Origin: a virus
Length of the DNA: 43,234 bases
Direction: 5' to 3' (one strand)
IMG/VR virus record: IMGVR_UViG_3300033571_005378
Coordinates: 1 to 43,234 of that record
Shown: positions 1 to 6,064 of the stretch, piece after piece
How the letters are laid out: every line of letters starts with the position of its first letter
How positions within the stretch are numbered: the stretch's first letter is position 1
Position numbers and translations under genes: made by a program
The notes under the pieces: model-generated
The model's database searches: none
What the model saw: only the letters and a program-made list of their open reading frames with translations
Told to the model about the DNA's origin: nothing

Positions 1-102
1 GAAGCCGAGGACATCGACAGCAGGCTCCGCTATGTATCAGTGCAACCGGGAAGGGACGAATGGGCGGCTCTGAAGGCTGCGTTGTGCGGACGAACTGAAT
101 AG
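1..102 (+). CDS. 3' part of a small hypothetical protein split by the window ends
   Basis: The frame is open from base 1 and ends in TAG at 100-102, giving 33 residues with no start codon. It is in phase with the truncated frame at 43103-43234; joined across the ends the two make a 77-residue protein. The N-terminal half has the ATPGPW motif of a common family of small phage proteins of unknown function. The C-terminal part here (DEWAALKAALCG near its end) looks helical. Joining assumes that the window is a circularly permuted whole genome, which is inferred rather than shown. Confidence 0.6.
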   Translation, partial: EAEDIDSRLRYVSVQPGRDEWAALKAALCGRTE

Positions 103-155
103 CCAGCGGCGCTATTCAAAGTTCGCCGCCAACTTTTGATAGAGGGGACAAAAAC

Positions 156-389
156 GTGAACATTGAGGAAGCTAAGATTTACGAAACCGCCGTTGGTAAG
201 CGGCCAGAGTTTGCTGCTCTGGCGCAAGCGGTTAGCAAATCGCTACATGACTTGTGCAAGTTTTCCGACACAAACGAAGCGTACGAACATGGCGAGCATG
301 TCCGAATGTTATTTTTGCAATGGATGACCATGGGGGTCAGCGTGGCCTTCGATTGCGGCAAGAAGGCTGCGTCTTCTGAGAATAGCTAA
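156..389 (+). CDS. Hypothetical protein, 77 aa
   Basis: Small early protein of unknown function. It uses a GTG start at 156 with a purine-rich ribosome site (AGAGGGGAC) a few bases upstream. It looks soluble, mainly helical and slightly acidic, with no recognisable motif. It lies in the rightward early block behind the small gene that closes the window ends, and is followed by about 180 bases without a clear gene. A longer frame on the other strand (179-361) is judged a shadow because no other minus-strand gene occurs here. Confidence 0.6.
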   Translation: MNIEEAKIYETAVGKRPEFAALAQAVSKSLHDLCKFSDTNEAYEHGEHVRMLFLQWMTMGVSVAFDCGKKAASSENS

Positions 390-571
390 ACTTTCGGTTC
401 GATCTTTTTGATGGAAGTTGGGCCACTTTCGATCAAAAATGGCCGAGTTAATTAAATGGTCAACTAATATTGCGGTGCGTTAGTCGGCGACTGGGCCTCA
501 ACCCCGCCTGCCAGCGGAAGATTGTGCTCTTTCTGGTTGACCGTGCCACGCTGCCCCGTATGCAGGGGGCC

Positions 572-772
572 ATGAACGAATCACCCAGAACCAAGGCCGC
601 GATGGAAGGCCAGACCAAGTACGAAGGGAAGCCCTGCAAGGTTTGTGGCGGCACCTTACGTTGGATCATCAACTGCACGTGCGTCTCTTGCTCAAATGCT
701 CGCACGGCGGAAGGCGTTCGGAAACGTCGGCAGTTGCTGCGGGACCTGATGAAGGGTGGCCGTAGCGCCTGA
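572..772 (+). CDS. Small zinc-ribbon protein, 66 aa
   Basis: A 66-residue protein with five cysteines (C22, C25, C35, C37, C40) in a CxxC...CxCxxC arrangement typical of small metal-binding phage proteins, followed by a basic helix. The start is placed at ATG 572, not at the open frame's earlier possible start near 470, because GGGGG directly precedes it and the family-like part begins here. The specific function is unknown; nucleic-acid binding is inferred from the zinc ribbon and basic tail. Its stop lies 11 bases before the GTG of the DUF1376 gene, so the two are probably co-transcribed and functionally linked to replication. Confidence 0.6.
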   Translation: MNESPRTKAAMEGQTKYEGKPCKVCGGTLRWIINCTCVSCSNARTAEGVRKRRQLLRDLMKGGRSA

Positions 773-782
773 GGCAGCCACC

Positions 783-1550
783 GTGAAATACTACCCATTC
801 CACGTTGGCGACTACGCCGCGCACACCCGTCACTTAACGCCGCTGGAGGATTTGGCTTACCGCAGGATGCTAGACTGGTACTACTTACAGGAACGTCCGT
901 TGAACGAATGTCCAACGGTCGTTGCACGACAGGTTGGGCTGCCGTCGAACGAGGCCGAGGTGAAGGCCGTTCTGGGCGAGTTCTTTGTGCTCGTCGAGGG
1001 TCGTGGCTGGACCAACAAGCGCGTCGAGGACACCCTCCAGCAGTACCGGGACAAGTCCGCCAAGGCAGCCAAGGCTGGCCTAGCCTCCGCAGCGCGTCGC
1101 CAGAGCGTTCCGCCAACGGACGTTCAACAGCCGTCCAACGAACGTTCAACGGACGTTGAACAAACGTCCAACCAACCAAAACCAAAACCAAAACCAGAGA
1201 AGAGAGAATACACCGCCCGCTCCCTGTCGGAGGCGCAACGCCCCGACTCGGTGCCCGAGGCCCTCTGGATTAACTTCGTGCAGTTGCGCCGCGCCAAGCG
1301 GGCACCCCTGACCTCCGGCGCATTGCGCCTGATCGAGGGGGAGGCCCAGAAGGCTGGCTGGGAACTGAAAGATGCCGTGTCGGAGTGTGTCCTACGCGGC
1401 TGGGTGGGATTCAAGGCTGAGTGGGTGGCCAAGAAGACCTCCGTCTACCAGAAGCCTGTCACCCACATGCCCAACATGCCCTTGGGAAGCTTGGCGTGTG
1501 CCTGCACCGAGTGCGTGGCGTACCGAACGAAAAGAGGGGGATCGTCGTGA
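783..1550 (+). CDS. DUF1376 protein, putative replication protein
   Basis: The N-terminal domain (residues about 1-100), opening YYPFHVGDY and followed by LEDLAYRRMLDWYY, is the DUF1376 signature found in phage and prophage replication modules, usually beside helicase loaders. The middle (about 105-140) is a polar linker ending in lysine-proline repeats. The C-terminal part contains a second helical domain (residues about 150-225). GTG 783 was chosen because the family starts at this KYYPF segment and GAGGCAG precedes it. The DNA of the linker holds iteron-like repeats, an arrangement like lambda O with ori inside the gene. No ATPase motif is visible, so initiation or helicase recruitment is inferred. 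It overlaps the next gene by GTGA. Confidence 0.75.
   Translation: MKYYPFHVGDYAAHTRHLTPLEDLAYRRMLDWYYLQERPLNECPTVVARQVGLPSNEAEVKAVLGEFFVLVEGRGWTNKRVEDTLQQYRDKSAKAAKAGLASAARRQSVPPTDVQQPSNERSTDVEQTSNQPKPKPKPEKREYTARSLSEAQRPDSVPEALWINFVQLRRAKRAPLTSGALRLIEGEAQKAGWELKDAVSECVLRGWVGFKAEWVAKKTSVYQKPVTHMPNMPLGSLACACTECVAYRTKRGGSS
894..918 (+). repeat. Inverted outlying copies of the iteron
   Basis: CGTCCGTTGAACG at 894-906 is the exact reverse complement of 1143-1155 in the downstream cluster, and GTCCAACGG at 910-918 matches the CGTCCAAC units there. Both lie inside the N-terminal coding part of the DUF1376 gene. The match is visible in the sequence; a role in origin looping or initiator binding is inferred. 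Confidence 0.55.
1115..1205 (+). repeat. Iteron cluster plus A-rich tract, candidate replication origin
   Basis: Within the linker of the DUF1376 gene, AACGGACGTT(C/G)AACA occurs at 1115-1129 and 1148-1162, CGTCCAAC at 1132-1139 and 1165-1172, and ACGTTCAAC at 1120-1128 and 1142-1150. The cluster is followed directly by repeated CCAAAA units (about 1173-1196) and a purine-rich run. Iterons followed by an A-rich strand inside the initiator gene is the lambda-ori layout. The protein repeats only loosely at the same place, so DNA-level selection is plausible but unproven. Confidence 0.5.
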
Positions 1551-1870
1551 AGAAAGAGCAGCTTGAAGAAATCCTGAAGGACTTTCGCGGAGAGACGGAT
1601 AAGAATATTAGCTGGGCCGGACTGCGGCAGCTTAGTCACCGGGTGCTGATGCACTTTGACCGGATGCAGAACCTGCTTGATGCCGCCGAGGAAGTTTTGC
1701 GCTGCGGCGTCAGCGATAGGTACTTTGATGGACGCCCTGAAGGCAACGCTCCCTCCCATCGCCACATGAAGCCGGGCATTTGGGACAGTTCCGGCGAGGT
1801 CTGCGGCTGGTGCAACGCATGGAACATCATGCGCAAGCAAGTGCGCGATTTGGTGGAGAGGGAACGATGA
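1547..1870 (+). CDS. Hypothetical protein, 107 aa
   Basis: Protein of unknown function beginning MKKEQLEEILKDF, helical in its first half and with a C-terminal segment containing GWCNAWN and three scattered cysteines. The GTG start at 1547 overlaps the stop of the DUF1376 gene (GTGA) and has AAGAGGGGG just upstream, typical of translational coupling. No family is recognised. Position suggests an accessory role in early metabolism or replication, but nothing in the protein shows this. Confidence 0.6.
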   Translation: MKKEQLEEILKDFRGETDKNISWAGLRQLSHRVLMHFDRMQNLLDAAEEVLRCGVSDRYFDGRPEGNAPSHRHMKPGIWDSSGEVCGWCNAWNIMRKQVRDLVERER

Positions 1871-1977
1871 ACAAGCAAAACATCAACTGGGGACGCCTGA
1901 CCGTGTGGGCGCTCGCCGTGTGGTTCTGCATGGTTTGGTGGATCGGGTTCTGCGTGATGGTTAGCTGGCTTTTCTAG
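1867..1977 (+). CDS. Single-span membrane microprotein, 36 aa
   Basis: A 36-residue protein whose start overlaps the preceding stop (ATGA at 1867-1870). After a short polar N-terminus, almost all the rest (residues about 12-36) is hydrophobic and tryptophan-rich, so it is probably one inner-membrane helix. It is the last gene of the rightward early block. Possible roles such as superinfection exclusion or a lysis accessory are guesses; only the membrane character is visible. Confidence 0.5.
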   Translation: MNKQNINWGRLTVWALAVWFCMVWWIGFCVMVSWLF

Positions 1978-1987
1978 AGGCTGGCGG

Positions 1988-2010
1988 GGTGGGGGGGCTA
2001 CTACCCCACC
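1988..2010. terminator. G/C-rich hairpin between convergent operons
   Basis: GGTGGGG (1988-1994) pairs with CCCCACC (2004-2010) around a 9-base loop, 11 bases after the last rightward stop and upstream of the lysozyme stop on the other strand. There is no U-tract on either side, so it is at most a pause or weak bidirectional terminator. Confidence 0.35.
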
Positions 2011-2051
2011 GCCCCCACCGAGATCGCCCGCCATTCCCGAACGTGGCGCGC

Positions 2052-2498
2052 TCAGTCCTCAAGCAGCCTGACTACCTTGTCCCAGTACTTCTCGGTTGCC
2101 TGCTTGAGGTGGCCCTTGGGGCCGCCGTTGTGGACCCGGGCCAGCTTTTCATAGTCGCCATCGATGAGCGCCCGGCGTGCATAACGGTGCCAGTATGCGA
2201 TCATTATGCGCTCGGCGTACCAGCGCGCACGACAACCTTCGTACTCGCCCTTGAGGTCCGGCACCCACTCGACGGCGTCGGACCAGTAGGCGATCCAGAT
2301 TTGGTATGCGCCGATGGCGTTGCCGCCGTCTCCAGTGGCCTCGTCGTTGCCGCCCGACTCGACCTGTCGAATCGCGTCGAGCAACGGGCGCAGTTCCTTG
2401 CGGTACGCATCGATTTGCTCGATGGTGGGGCGCTGCGCGGTGGCGAGGTAGGCCAGAGTCAAAGCGGACAGGATGGCGGCGATCAGATATTGGAACAT
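2052..2498 (-). CDS. Membrane-anchored i-type-like lysozyme (endolysin)
   Basis: Probable peptidoglycan hydrolase of 148 residues. Residues 4-21 are a weakly hydrophobic Ala/Leu helix, as in signal-anchor or SAR endolysins. The domain then shows QVESGGN (Glu47), GDGGNAIGAYQIW (Asp57), YWSDA and HNGGPKG (123-129), the order seen in invertebrate i-type (destabilase-like) lysozymes and in phage proteins often labelled SLT-like transglycosylases. Glu47 and Asp57 are the likely catalytic pair, by analogy. Only one cysteine (C89) is present, unlike animal members. A GGAGGG site sits 5 bases before ATG 2498. It is the last gene of the leftward block, far from the holin candidates near 38.5 kb. Confidence 0.7.
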   Translation of the reverse strand: MFQYLIAAILSALTLAYLATAQRPTIEQIDAYRKELRPLLDAIRQVESGGNDEATGDGGNAIGAYQIWIAYWSDAVEWVPDLKGEYEGCRARWYAERIMIAYWHRYARRALIDGDYEKLARVHNGGPKGHLKQATEKYWDKVVRLLED

Positions 2499-2725
2499 GC
2501 GCCCTCCAATCGTGCCTGCCAGCGGCGTTCCGCTTCGGCTTCGGCTTGTTCGTAGGTCCAGTGAAAGCTAGCCGTAGTGCAGCCCTTGAACACTTCGGCG
2601 CGGCAGGAGTAGTACCAGAACACCCAGCGCCCCCCTTCCGTTTCGTTGCGTAGTTCGCCGACTTCGATTGTTTTGCGGGTATTACCGCGCACAATCCAAG
2701 TCGGGCTAATTATCGAGTTGTCCAT
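2483..2725 (-). CDS. Hypothetical protein, 80 aa
   Basis: Small protein of unknown function with an aromatic central part (GGRWVFWYYSC) and a charged C-terminal helix rich in Ala/Glu. It has a GGAGA ribosome site before ATG 2725 and overlaps the start of the lysozyme gene by 16 bases, so the two are translated from one message. No transmembrane helix is obvious. The link to lysis is positional only. Confidence 0.6.
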   Translation of the reverse strand: MDNSIISPTWIVRGNTRKTIEVGELRNETEGGRWVFWYYSCRAEVFKGCTTASFHWTYEQAEAEAERRWQARLEGACSNI

Positions 2726-2727
2726 GA

Positions 2728-2970
2728 TTATTTATCTCCCGTGTTAATCTTAAGTACCCAAGTTAATCTTGCTGGATCGAAAGTTATGGAACCGTCCGCT
2801 CCGCAAGTTGGAGGCGGCAAGTATCCGAAGTAGAGCGGCAGGGTTATCGGCACTATCGGACTCAGGCTTGAGATAAACCTGCACAAGTCCTCGAAGCAGT
2901 CGAACTTGTGCGCCGTCTCCTTGTGGATTGCCCAGTACGGGCGGTCACTGTCGAGTTGGGCGGAGGTCAT
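2728..2970 (-). CDS. Hypothetical protein, 80 aa
   Basis: Small protein of unknown function beginning MTSAQLDSDRPYW. The ATG at 2970 overlaps the stop of the upstream gene by four bases, which decides this start over longer possibilities in the same frame. It has a proline-rich middle and one hydrophobic stretch (ISSLSPIVPITLPLYFGYL), long enough to touch a membrane but interrupted by prolines. No family was recognised. Confidence 0.55.
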   Translation of the reverse strand: MTSAQLDSDRPYWAIHKETAHKFDCFEDLCRFISSLSPIVPITLPLYFGYLPPPTCGADGSITFDPARLTWVLKINTGDK

Positions 2971-3809
2971 GCCTCCACCCCCGCTTCTGCCGGAGTCAGC
3001 ACGACCTTGGTCGGGCGCTTGTAGAACCCAAACGCAACGTCCCTGTCGCTGCGCTGCACGATTGCGTCGAAGGCCAGCGTGTCGCCACGCACCGCCCTGT
3101 ACGCGCCGTCCGGCAGCGTGCCCCACAATCGGTACGCGCCTGCGTCGGTCGTAACGTCGAGCAGAACCTTGGTCTCGACTCTGCCGTAGCCGTTCCGGTC
3201 GGTGCGCATGCTGACGATGGTGCCAGTGACGCGCGTGCGACCTTCGGTGATGGGCACCGGGACTTTTGGAACGTCAAGCTGAACAAGCAGGCGCTGGGCA
3301 AACTGCACCTGCTTTTCGCTGAGCGTGCCCCAGAGGTGCAGCGTATTGGCCAGCGACTGCACGAACTGATTCTGTCCATGCTTCGCGGCAAACGGGCTCC
3401 ACCATGGGTTGGCGGCGAGCCACTCGCGCTTCTGCGCGTCCACCTCGACGCGCCGCTGATTCTCCCACACTTGCTTGCGCTCTACGCGCTGGGCCTCGCG
3501 CTGCTTGGCTCGGAACTCGCCAAGGTGCTGCTTGCTTTGCTTGAGGAGGTGCGCGTCGCCAGTCTTGCGCACGCACTCGCAGCCAACAACGAACTCCCTG
3601 CCGTCACTGCTCTCGATGATGTACACGTGCACAATCGGCGTCGAGCAGTACTCGCACGCGGTAACTGGCTGGCCGGGACTGCCGTACGTGACGAGCACGC
3701 CGTTCTCGACGCGCTTGATCGGGCCGCGACGGCACTCGTATGCGAGGACCCGGAACGGTGCGATGCCAAGGCCAGCTTTCTGGAACGGATGAATCGGGGT
3801 AGTAGTCAT
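2967..3809 (-). CDS. Conserved phage protein with zinc-ribbon-like cysteines, 280 aa
   Basis: Residues 52-79 contain CEYC...CEC (C52, C55, C77, C79) around a beta-rich segment ending DGREFVVGCEC, a probable metal-binding knuckle seen in unnamed phage and plasmid proteins. Residues about 85-135 form a basic, helical stretch. The last hundred residues look beta-rich (VTGTIVSMRTDRNGYG and following), compatible with an OB-like fold. Nucleic-acid binding is a reasonable inference, but no activity is shown. AGGAGA precedes ATG 3809 at good spacing, and the stop overlaps the next gene. A frame on the plus strand (2928-3836) is regarded as its shadow. Confidence 0.65.
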   Translation of the reverse strand: MTTTPIHPFQKAGLGIAPFRVLAYECRRGPIKRVENGVLVTYGSPGQPVTACEYCSTPIVHVYIIESSDGREFVVGCECVRKTGDAHLLKQSKQHLGEFRAKQREAQRVERKQVWENQRRVEVDAQKREWLAANPWWSPFAAKHGQNQFVQSLANTLHLWGTLSEKQVQFAQRLLVQLDVPKVPVPITEGRTRVTGTIVSMRTDRNGYGRVETKVLLDVTTDAGAYRLWGTLPDGAYRAVRGDTLAFDAIVQRSDRDVAFGFYKRPTKVVLTPAEAGVEA

Positions 3810-3825
3810 GCTTTTCTCCTAATGT

Positions 3826-4047
3826 TTACTCGTTAACTTCAAGATACCAACGCCGCGTGATCCCGCGCCCACTCGGGCGCATCCTGAGACCAAGCGCGGC
3901 ACACTCGACCGCCAACTCCGCTAGGTTGGGCCAGAAGATTCGTTCGGTCGATCCAAGTCCGCACGGCGCACTGCCGAACAGAATCATGTAGGCGTTATTG
4001 ATGACGCTCCACTGAGCGTAGAGTTTGATTTCGTTCATGGTATTCAT
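3826..4047 (-). CDS. Hypothetical protein, 73 aa
   Basis: Small protein of unknown function with a beta-alpha-beta look: an N-terminal strand-like segment, a helix (NLAELAVECAALGL) and a basic C-terminus ending RRWYLEVNE. Two in-frame ATGs (4047 and 4038) are possible, and neither has a clear ribosome site, so the start is uncertain by three residues. It sits in the middle of the leftward operon with short gaps on both sides. Confidence 0.5.
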   Translation of the reverse strand: MNTMNEIKLYAQWSVINNAYMILFGSAPCGLGSTERIFWPNLAELAVECAALGLRMRPSGRGITRRWYLEVNE

Positions 4048-4056
4048 GGGTTAGGG

Positions 4057-4455
4057 TCAGCAGTGCGACCAGCGCAGGCCGTTGGCCCACATCCATCCGG
4101 TGCTGTTCACGACAATCTCCGCAGCCGCTTCAACGCCGTGTCCATCCGTATCGACGAACGTGTCCCAGCGGTACGGATTAAACTGAACGCGGTTATGCAG
4201 AACATGCGAGCCGTCGAAGCGTTGAATGGTGCCTTCGACGAATGCAACGACGCGCTTGCGCTTGGTTGCGCGGATGCGCTCGACTCCGGTGCGCGACACG
4301 ATGAAACGCGCTTGCACCAGATCAATGTGATCGACATGCCCGATGACTCGGCGCGTGACCTTGTCCTGCACACTCAGCTTGTTGTTGCGGAGGTTGCGGT
4401 AGACGCGCACGCGAGCGCCTTCGCAGTGATTGAAAGGTTTGATGGTAGCGGTCAT
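4057..4455 (-). CDS. Hypothetical protein, 132 aa
   Basis: Conserved-looking protein of unknown function, rich in Arg, Val and His, with many short strand-like segments (such as ARVRVYRNL and RFIVSRTGVERI). Its composition is basic, which would suit nucleic-acid contact, but no known motif is visible. The ATG at 4455 overlaps the upstream stop by four bases (ATGA), showing translational coupling inside the leftward operon. Confidence 0.6.
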   Translation of the reverse strand: MTATIKPFNHCEGARVRVYRNLRNNKLSVQDKVTRRVIGHVDHIDLVQARFIVSRTGVERIRATKRKRVVAFVEGTIQRFDGSHVLHNRVQFNPYRWDTFVDTDGHGVEAAAEIVVNSTGWMWANGLRWSHC

Positions 4456-4739
4456 TGTTGTTCCTTGAGTTCGTTGTAGGTTCCAATCAGAAGTCGAAGC
4501 GATAGCGCCTTGCCAATAAGCTTGGCGGCAATCAGCCGTTCCTCATGCGAGGTTTCCGGCCTATCGGTGATGCGCGACTTGCGCATGTTGCTGAGTAATA
4601 TCACGCACTCCATGTCGGTCTCGGCGCGCCACTTGTGCGTCATGCCTTGATCGTCGGCCATGCGCCGGACAAACTCCTCCATGCGCATGTCGAGGTGATA
4701 ATCCCAGAACGGCAACTCGTAGATGGGATCAGTGGTCAC
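4452..4739 (-). CDS. Hypothetical protein, 95 aa
   Basis: Acidic, helical protein of unknown function, with the N-terminal segment YELPFWDYHLDMRMEEFVRR and a C-terminal amphipathic helix. It uses a GTG start at 4739 that overlaps the stop of the hammerhead-led gene upstream (GTGA), so its translation probably depends on that gene. No family was recognised. Confidence 0.55.
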   Translation of the reverse strand: MTTDPIYELPFWDYHLDMRMEEFVRRMADDQGMTHKWRAETDMECVILLSNMRKSRITDRPETSHEERLIAAKLIGKALSLRLLIGTYNELKEQQ

Positions 4740-5083
4740 AGGGACTGCTCCTTCAGCGCGTCCTCGCTGCCGTGAAGCTGGAAGGCCAGAAACCCAATCG
4801 CATGGTTGCCTACGTCGTAACCGCAGCCCTCGAACCGAAGGCCCTCTGGGTTGAGGCGGGTACGCGATCCCCAGTCACCGCGCTGGACTTTTGCGCCGAA
4901 GATAAGTACCGCTGCCGAACTGGTGATTTCGTGCAGCTTGTTATCGCAGCAGGCAAACAGACGCACGCGGCGCGAGGTATCGCTGCGCTTGGTGATCAGA
5001 GTGTAGACCGTCGCGCCGGGCTGCTCGCCCAGAATGTTGAGCAAACGCGATTTGTGATGATTGAGCGTGTCGTTGATGTTCAT
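4736..5083 (-). CDS. Hypothetical protein preceded by a hammerhead ribozyme, 115 aa
   Basis: Protein of unknown function starting MNINDTLNHHKSRLL. It has a helical N-terminus, then a beta-rich part (ATVYTLITKR, RRVRLFACCDNK) and a C-terminal helix. The start at ATG 5083 is chosen because it lies seven bases downstream of the hammerhead fold at 5091-5147; longer readings of the frame would run through that structured RNA. There is no Shine-Dalgarno sequence before it. Expression may therefore depend on RNA cleavage or on sequences within the ribozyme, which is inference. Confidence 0.6.
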   Translation of the reverse strand: MNINDTLNHHKSRLLNILGEQPGATVYTLITKRSDTSRRVRLFACCDNKLHEITSSAAVLIFGAKVQRGDWGSRTRLNPEGLRFEGCGYDVGNHAIGFLAFQLHGSEDALKEQSL

Positions 5084-5090
5084 GCTAGTT

Positions 5091-5147
5091 CTCGGTTTCG
5101 GCCTTGGCTGGGCCTCATCAGTGCGCAGCACCACTGCGCATACCGAG
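5091..5147 (-). ncRNA. Type III hammerhead ribozyme (copy 1)
   Basis: Read on the minus strand, every element of a type III hammerhead is present. Stem III is CUCGG (5147-5143) with CCGAG (5095-5091). The cleavage triplet is GUA, with cleavage expected between 5141 and 5140. Stem I is UGCGCA / UGCGCA with loop GUGGUGC. The invariant core is CUGAUGA (5121-5115). Stem II is GGCC / GGCC with loop CAGCCAA, and the second core strand is GAAA (5099-5096). UGG in loop I could pair with CCA in loop II, a possible tertiary contact. It sits between two genes of the leftward operon, seven bases before a start codon. Catalysis is inferred from the match to the known consensus. Confidence 0.9.
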
Positions 5148-5162
5148 CGCCCCGAAGGGCGC
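5147..5162 (-). other. UUCG-capped hairpin after a stop codon
   Basis: On the minus strand GCGCCC-UUCG-GGGCGC forms a 6-bp stem with the very stable C(UUCG)G loop, four bases after the stop of the gene ending at 5167 and touching the first base of the hammerhead. There is no U-tract. It may insulate the ribozyme, stabilise the 3' end of the upstream cleavage product, or cause pausing. Confidence 0.6.
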
Positions 5163-5166
5163 GGAG

Positions 5167-5415
5167 TTAGTTGTCGGGAATGTTGATGCCGTGCTGGGCG
5201 GCAAGCTGCCTGCCAGACTCGCTGAACATTACCCAGTGGCAAAGGCGGTTCTCCTCGTCCTGCTGCGTGGACAGTAGGCCCTTCGTTTTAAGGTCGCTAA
5301 GGTTGCCGCACTGCCTTTTGCTGCCTTCGAACAGCGGGACTCCATTCCAATCCATCGAGTCGCGGGCCAGAGTCAGGAACAAGGCTAGAGAGGCGTGTGT
5401 CAGTTCGGTTGTCAT
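5167..5415 (-). CDS. Hypothetical protein, possible winged-helix, 82 aa
   Basis: The first 70 residues have a helix-helix-wing pattern: ALFLTLARDSMDW, then GNLSDLKTKGLLSTQQD, then a strand pair ending WVMFSESGRQLAA. This resembles small winged-helix proteins used by phages to read ligand or DNA, but the resemblance is by pattern only. Start ATG 5415 has only a weak purine-rich upstream region (GAAAGAA). It is flanked on both sides by GCGCCC-N4-GGGCGC hairpins, an arrangement not seen around the other genes of the block. Confidence 0.55.
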   Translation of the reverse strand: MTTELTHASLALFLTLARDSMDWNGVPLFEGSKRQCGNLSDLKTKGLLSTQQDEENRLCHWVMFSESGRQLAAQHGINIPDN

Positions 5416-5431
5416 CGTTGTTTTTCTTTCT

Positions 5432-5447
5432 GCGCCCCAAAGGGCGC
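5432..5447 (-). other. Second GCGCCC/GGGCGC hairpin after a stop codon
   Basis: The same stem as at 5147-5162, with loop UUUG on the minus strand, placed four bases after the stop of the gene ending at 5452. The repeated position directly after a stop suggests a function such as mRNA 3'-end stabilisation or processing. There is no U-tract for intrinsic termination. Confidence 0.55.
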
Positions 5448-5451
5448 GGCG

Positions 5452-5739
5452 TTATCGTGCGTCGCTGGGCCTCCAGAGGTAGTCCAGCTTGCCGTAGTAA
5501 CTCAGGCAGCCGTCGCCATCGACGCCGGGCAGGCCACGCTCATCGAGCGCCTGCCATGCAACCAGCACGCAGTCTGGCGCAAACTTGCGAGCGCCCTGCT
5601 GCTGGCAGTTGCGCTTGGCTTCAAGGATTGTCGGTCCGCGTCCCCAGCGACCACACGCCGTGATCACGACGTAGGTGCCGCCTTCGCGGCCATGGAACTG
5701 AGAGAGGAAGCACGCTTTGGTTTTCTTCGTTGCGGTCAT
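5452..5739 (-). CDS. Hypothetical protein, 95 aa
   Basis: Protein of unknown function with a basic N-terminus (MTATKKTKACF), a strand pair (TYVVITACGRWGRG), a helix containing AKRNCQQQGARKF and a glycine-rich C-terminal part. Four cysteines are scattered, not in a zinc pattern. There is no evident ribosome site before ATG 5739, only an AT-rich leader, so the start is moderately certain. It lies inside the leftward operon. Confidence 0.5.
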   Translation of the reverse strand: MTATKKTKACFLSQFHGREGGTYVVITACGRWGRGPTILEAKRNCQQQGARKFAPDCVLVAWQALDERGLPGVDGDGCLSYYGKLDYLWRPSDAR

Positions 5740-5770
5740 GGAAATTTAGGGGGTAGTTAGTTTTGGTTTT

Positions 5771-5920
5771 CTACGTTTTGTCTTTGGCCACGAAATCGGT
5801 TCCGCACTGGCCGCACTGCAAGAACAGCAGCTTGCCGATGTTGCCGTACTTGGCATGGTCGTAGTGGCCGCATGCTGGGCAGTAGATATCGGGAATGGTG
5901 ATTTGGTTATCGTCGGTCAT
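5771..5920 (-). CDS. Zinc-ribbon microprotein, 49 aa
   Basis: A 49-residue protein with two knuckles, CPAC (C14, C17) and CGQC (C36, C39), a classic rubredoxin-like or ribbon metal site. The start at ATG 5920 is supported by GGAGGGT eight bases upstream; the longer open frame has no support. The specific role is unknown. The stop of the upstream 46-residue gene lies just before its start, so they are coupled. Confidence 0.6.
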   Translation of the reverse strand: MTDDNQITIPDIYCPACGHYDHAKYGNIGKLLFLQCGQCGTDFVAKDKT

Positions 5921-5921
5921 T

Positions 5922-6062
5922 TTAGAACCCTCCGGTAAGTTGGATAACAAAGCCGCCGTCCTTATCGTCGCTGGCCTCGAAGGTGAGGCCCTCCTGTACG
6001 AACTTGGCGATAAGGGCTGCGAATACGTCAATCGACGCGACGGTGATGGTTTGCTGGCTCAT
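5922..6062 (-). CDS. Small hypothetical protein, 46 aa
   Basis: A 46-residue frame starting at ATG 6062 and ending at TAA 5922-5924, beginning MSQQTITVASIDVF and ending LTGGF, with one amphipathic helix and flanking strands. It exactly fills the gap between its neighbours, stopping two bases before the start of the zinc-ribbon gene, and has AGAAG upstream. Function is unknown. Filling a tight operon slot supports it as a real gene despite its size. Confidence 0.55.
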   Translation of the reverse strand: MSQQTITVASIDVFAALIAKFVQEGLTFEASDDKDGGFVIQLTGGF

Positions 6063-6064
6063 GG

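Noticed and set aside
746-752. CTGATGA on the plus strand as another hammerhead
   Set aside because: It is inside a coding region and is not followed by a short stem and GAAA, so the fold cannot form.
2928-3836. 302-residue plus-strand frame
   Set aside because: Opposes the well-coupled zinc-ribbon-like gene at 2967-3809, whose start has a good ribosome site and whose ends overlap its neighbours.
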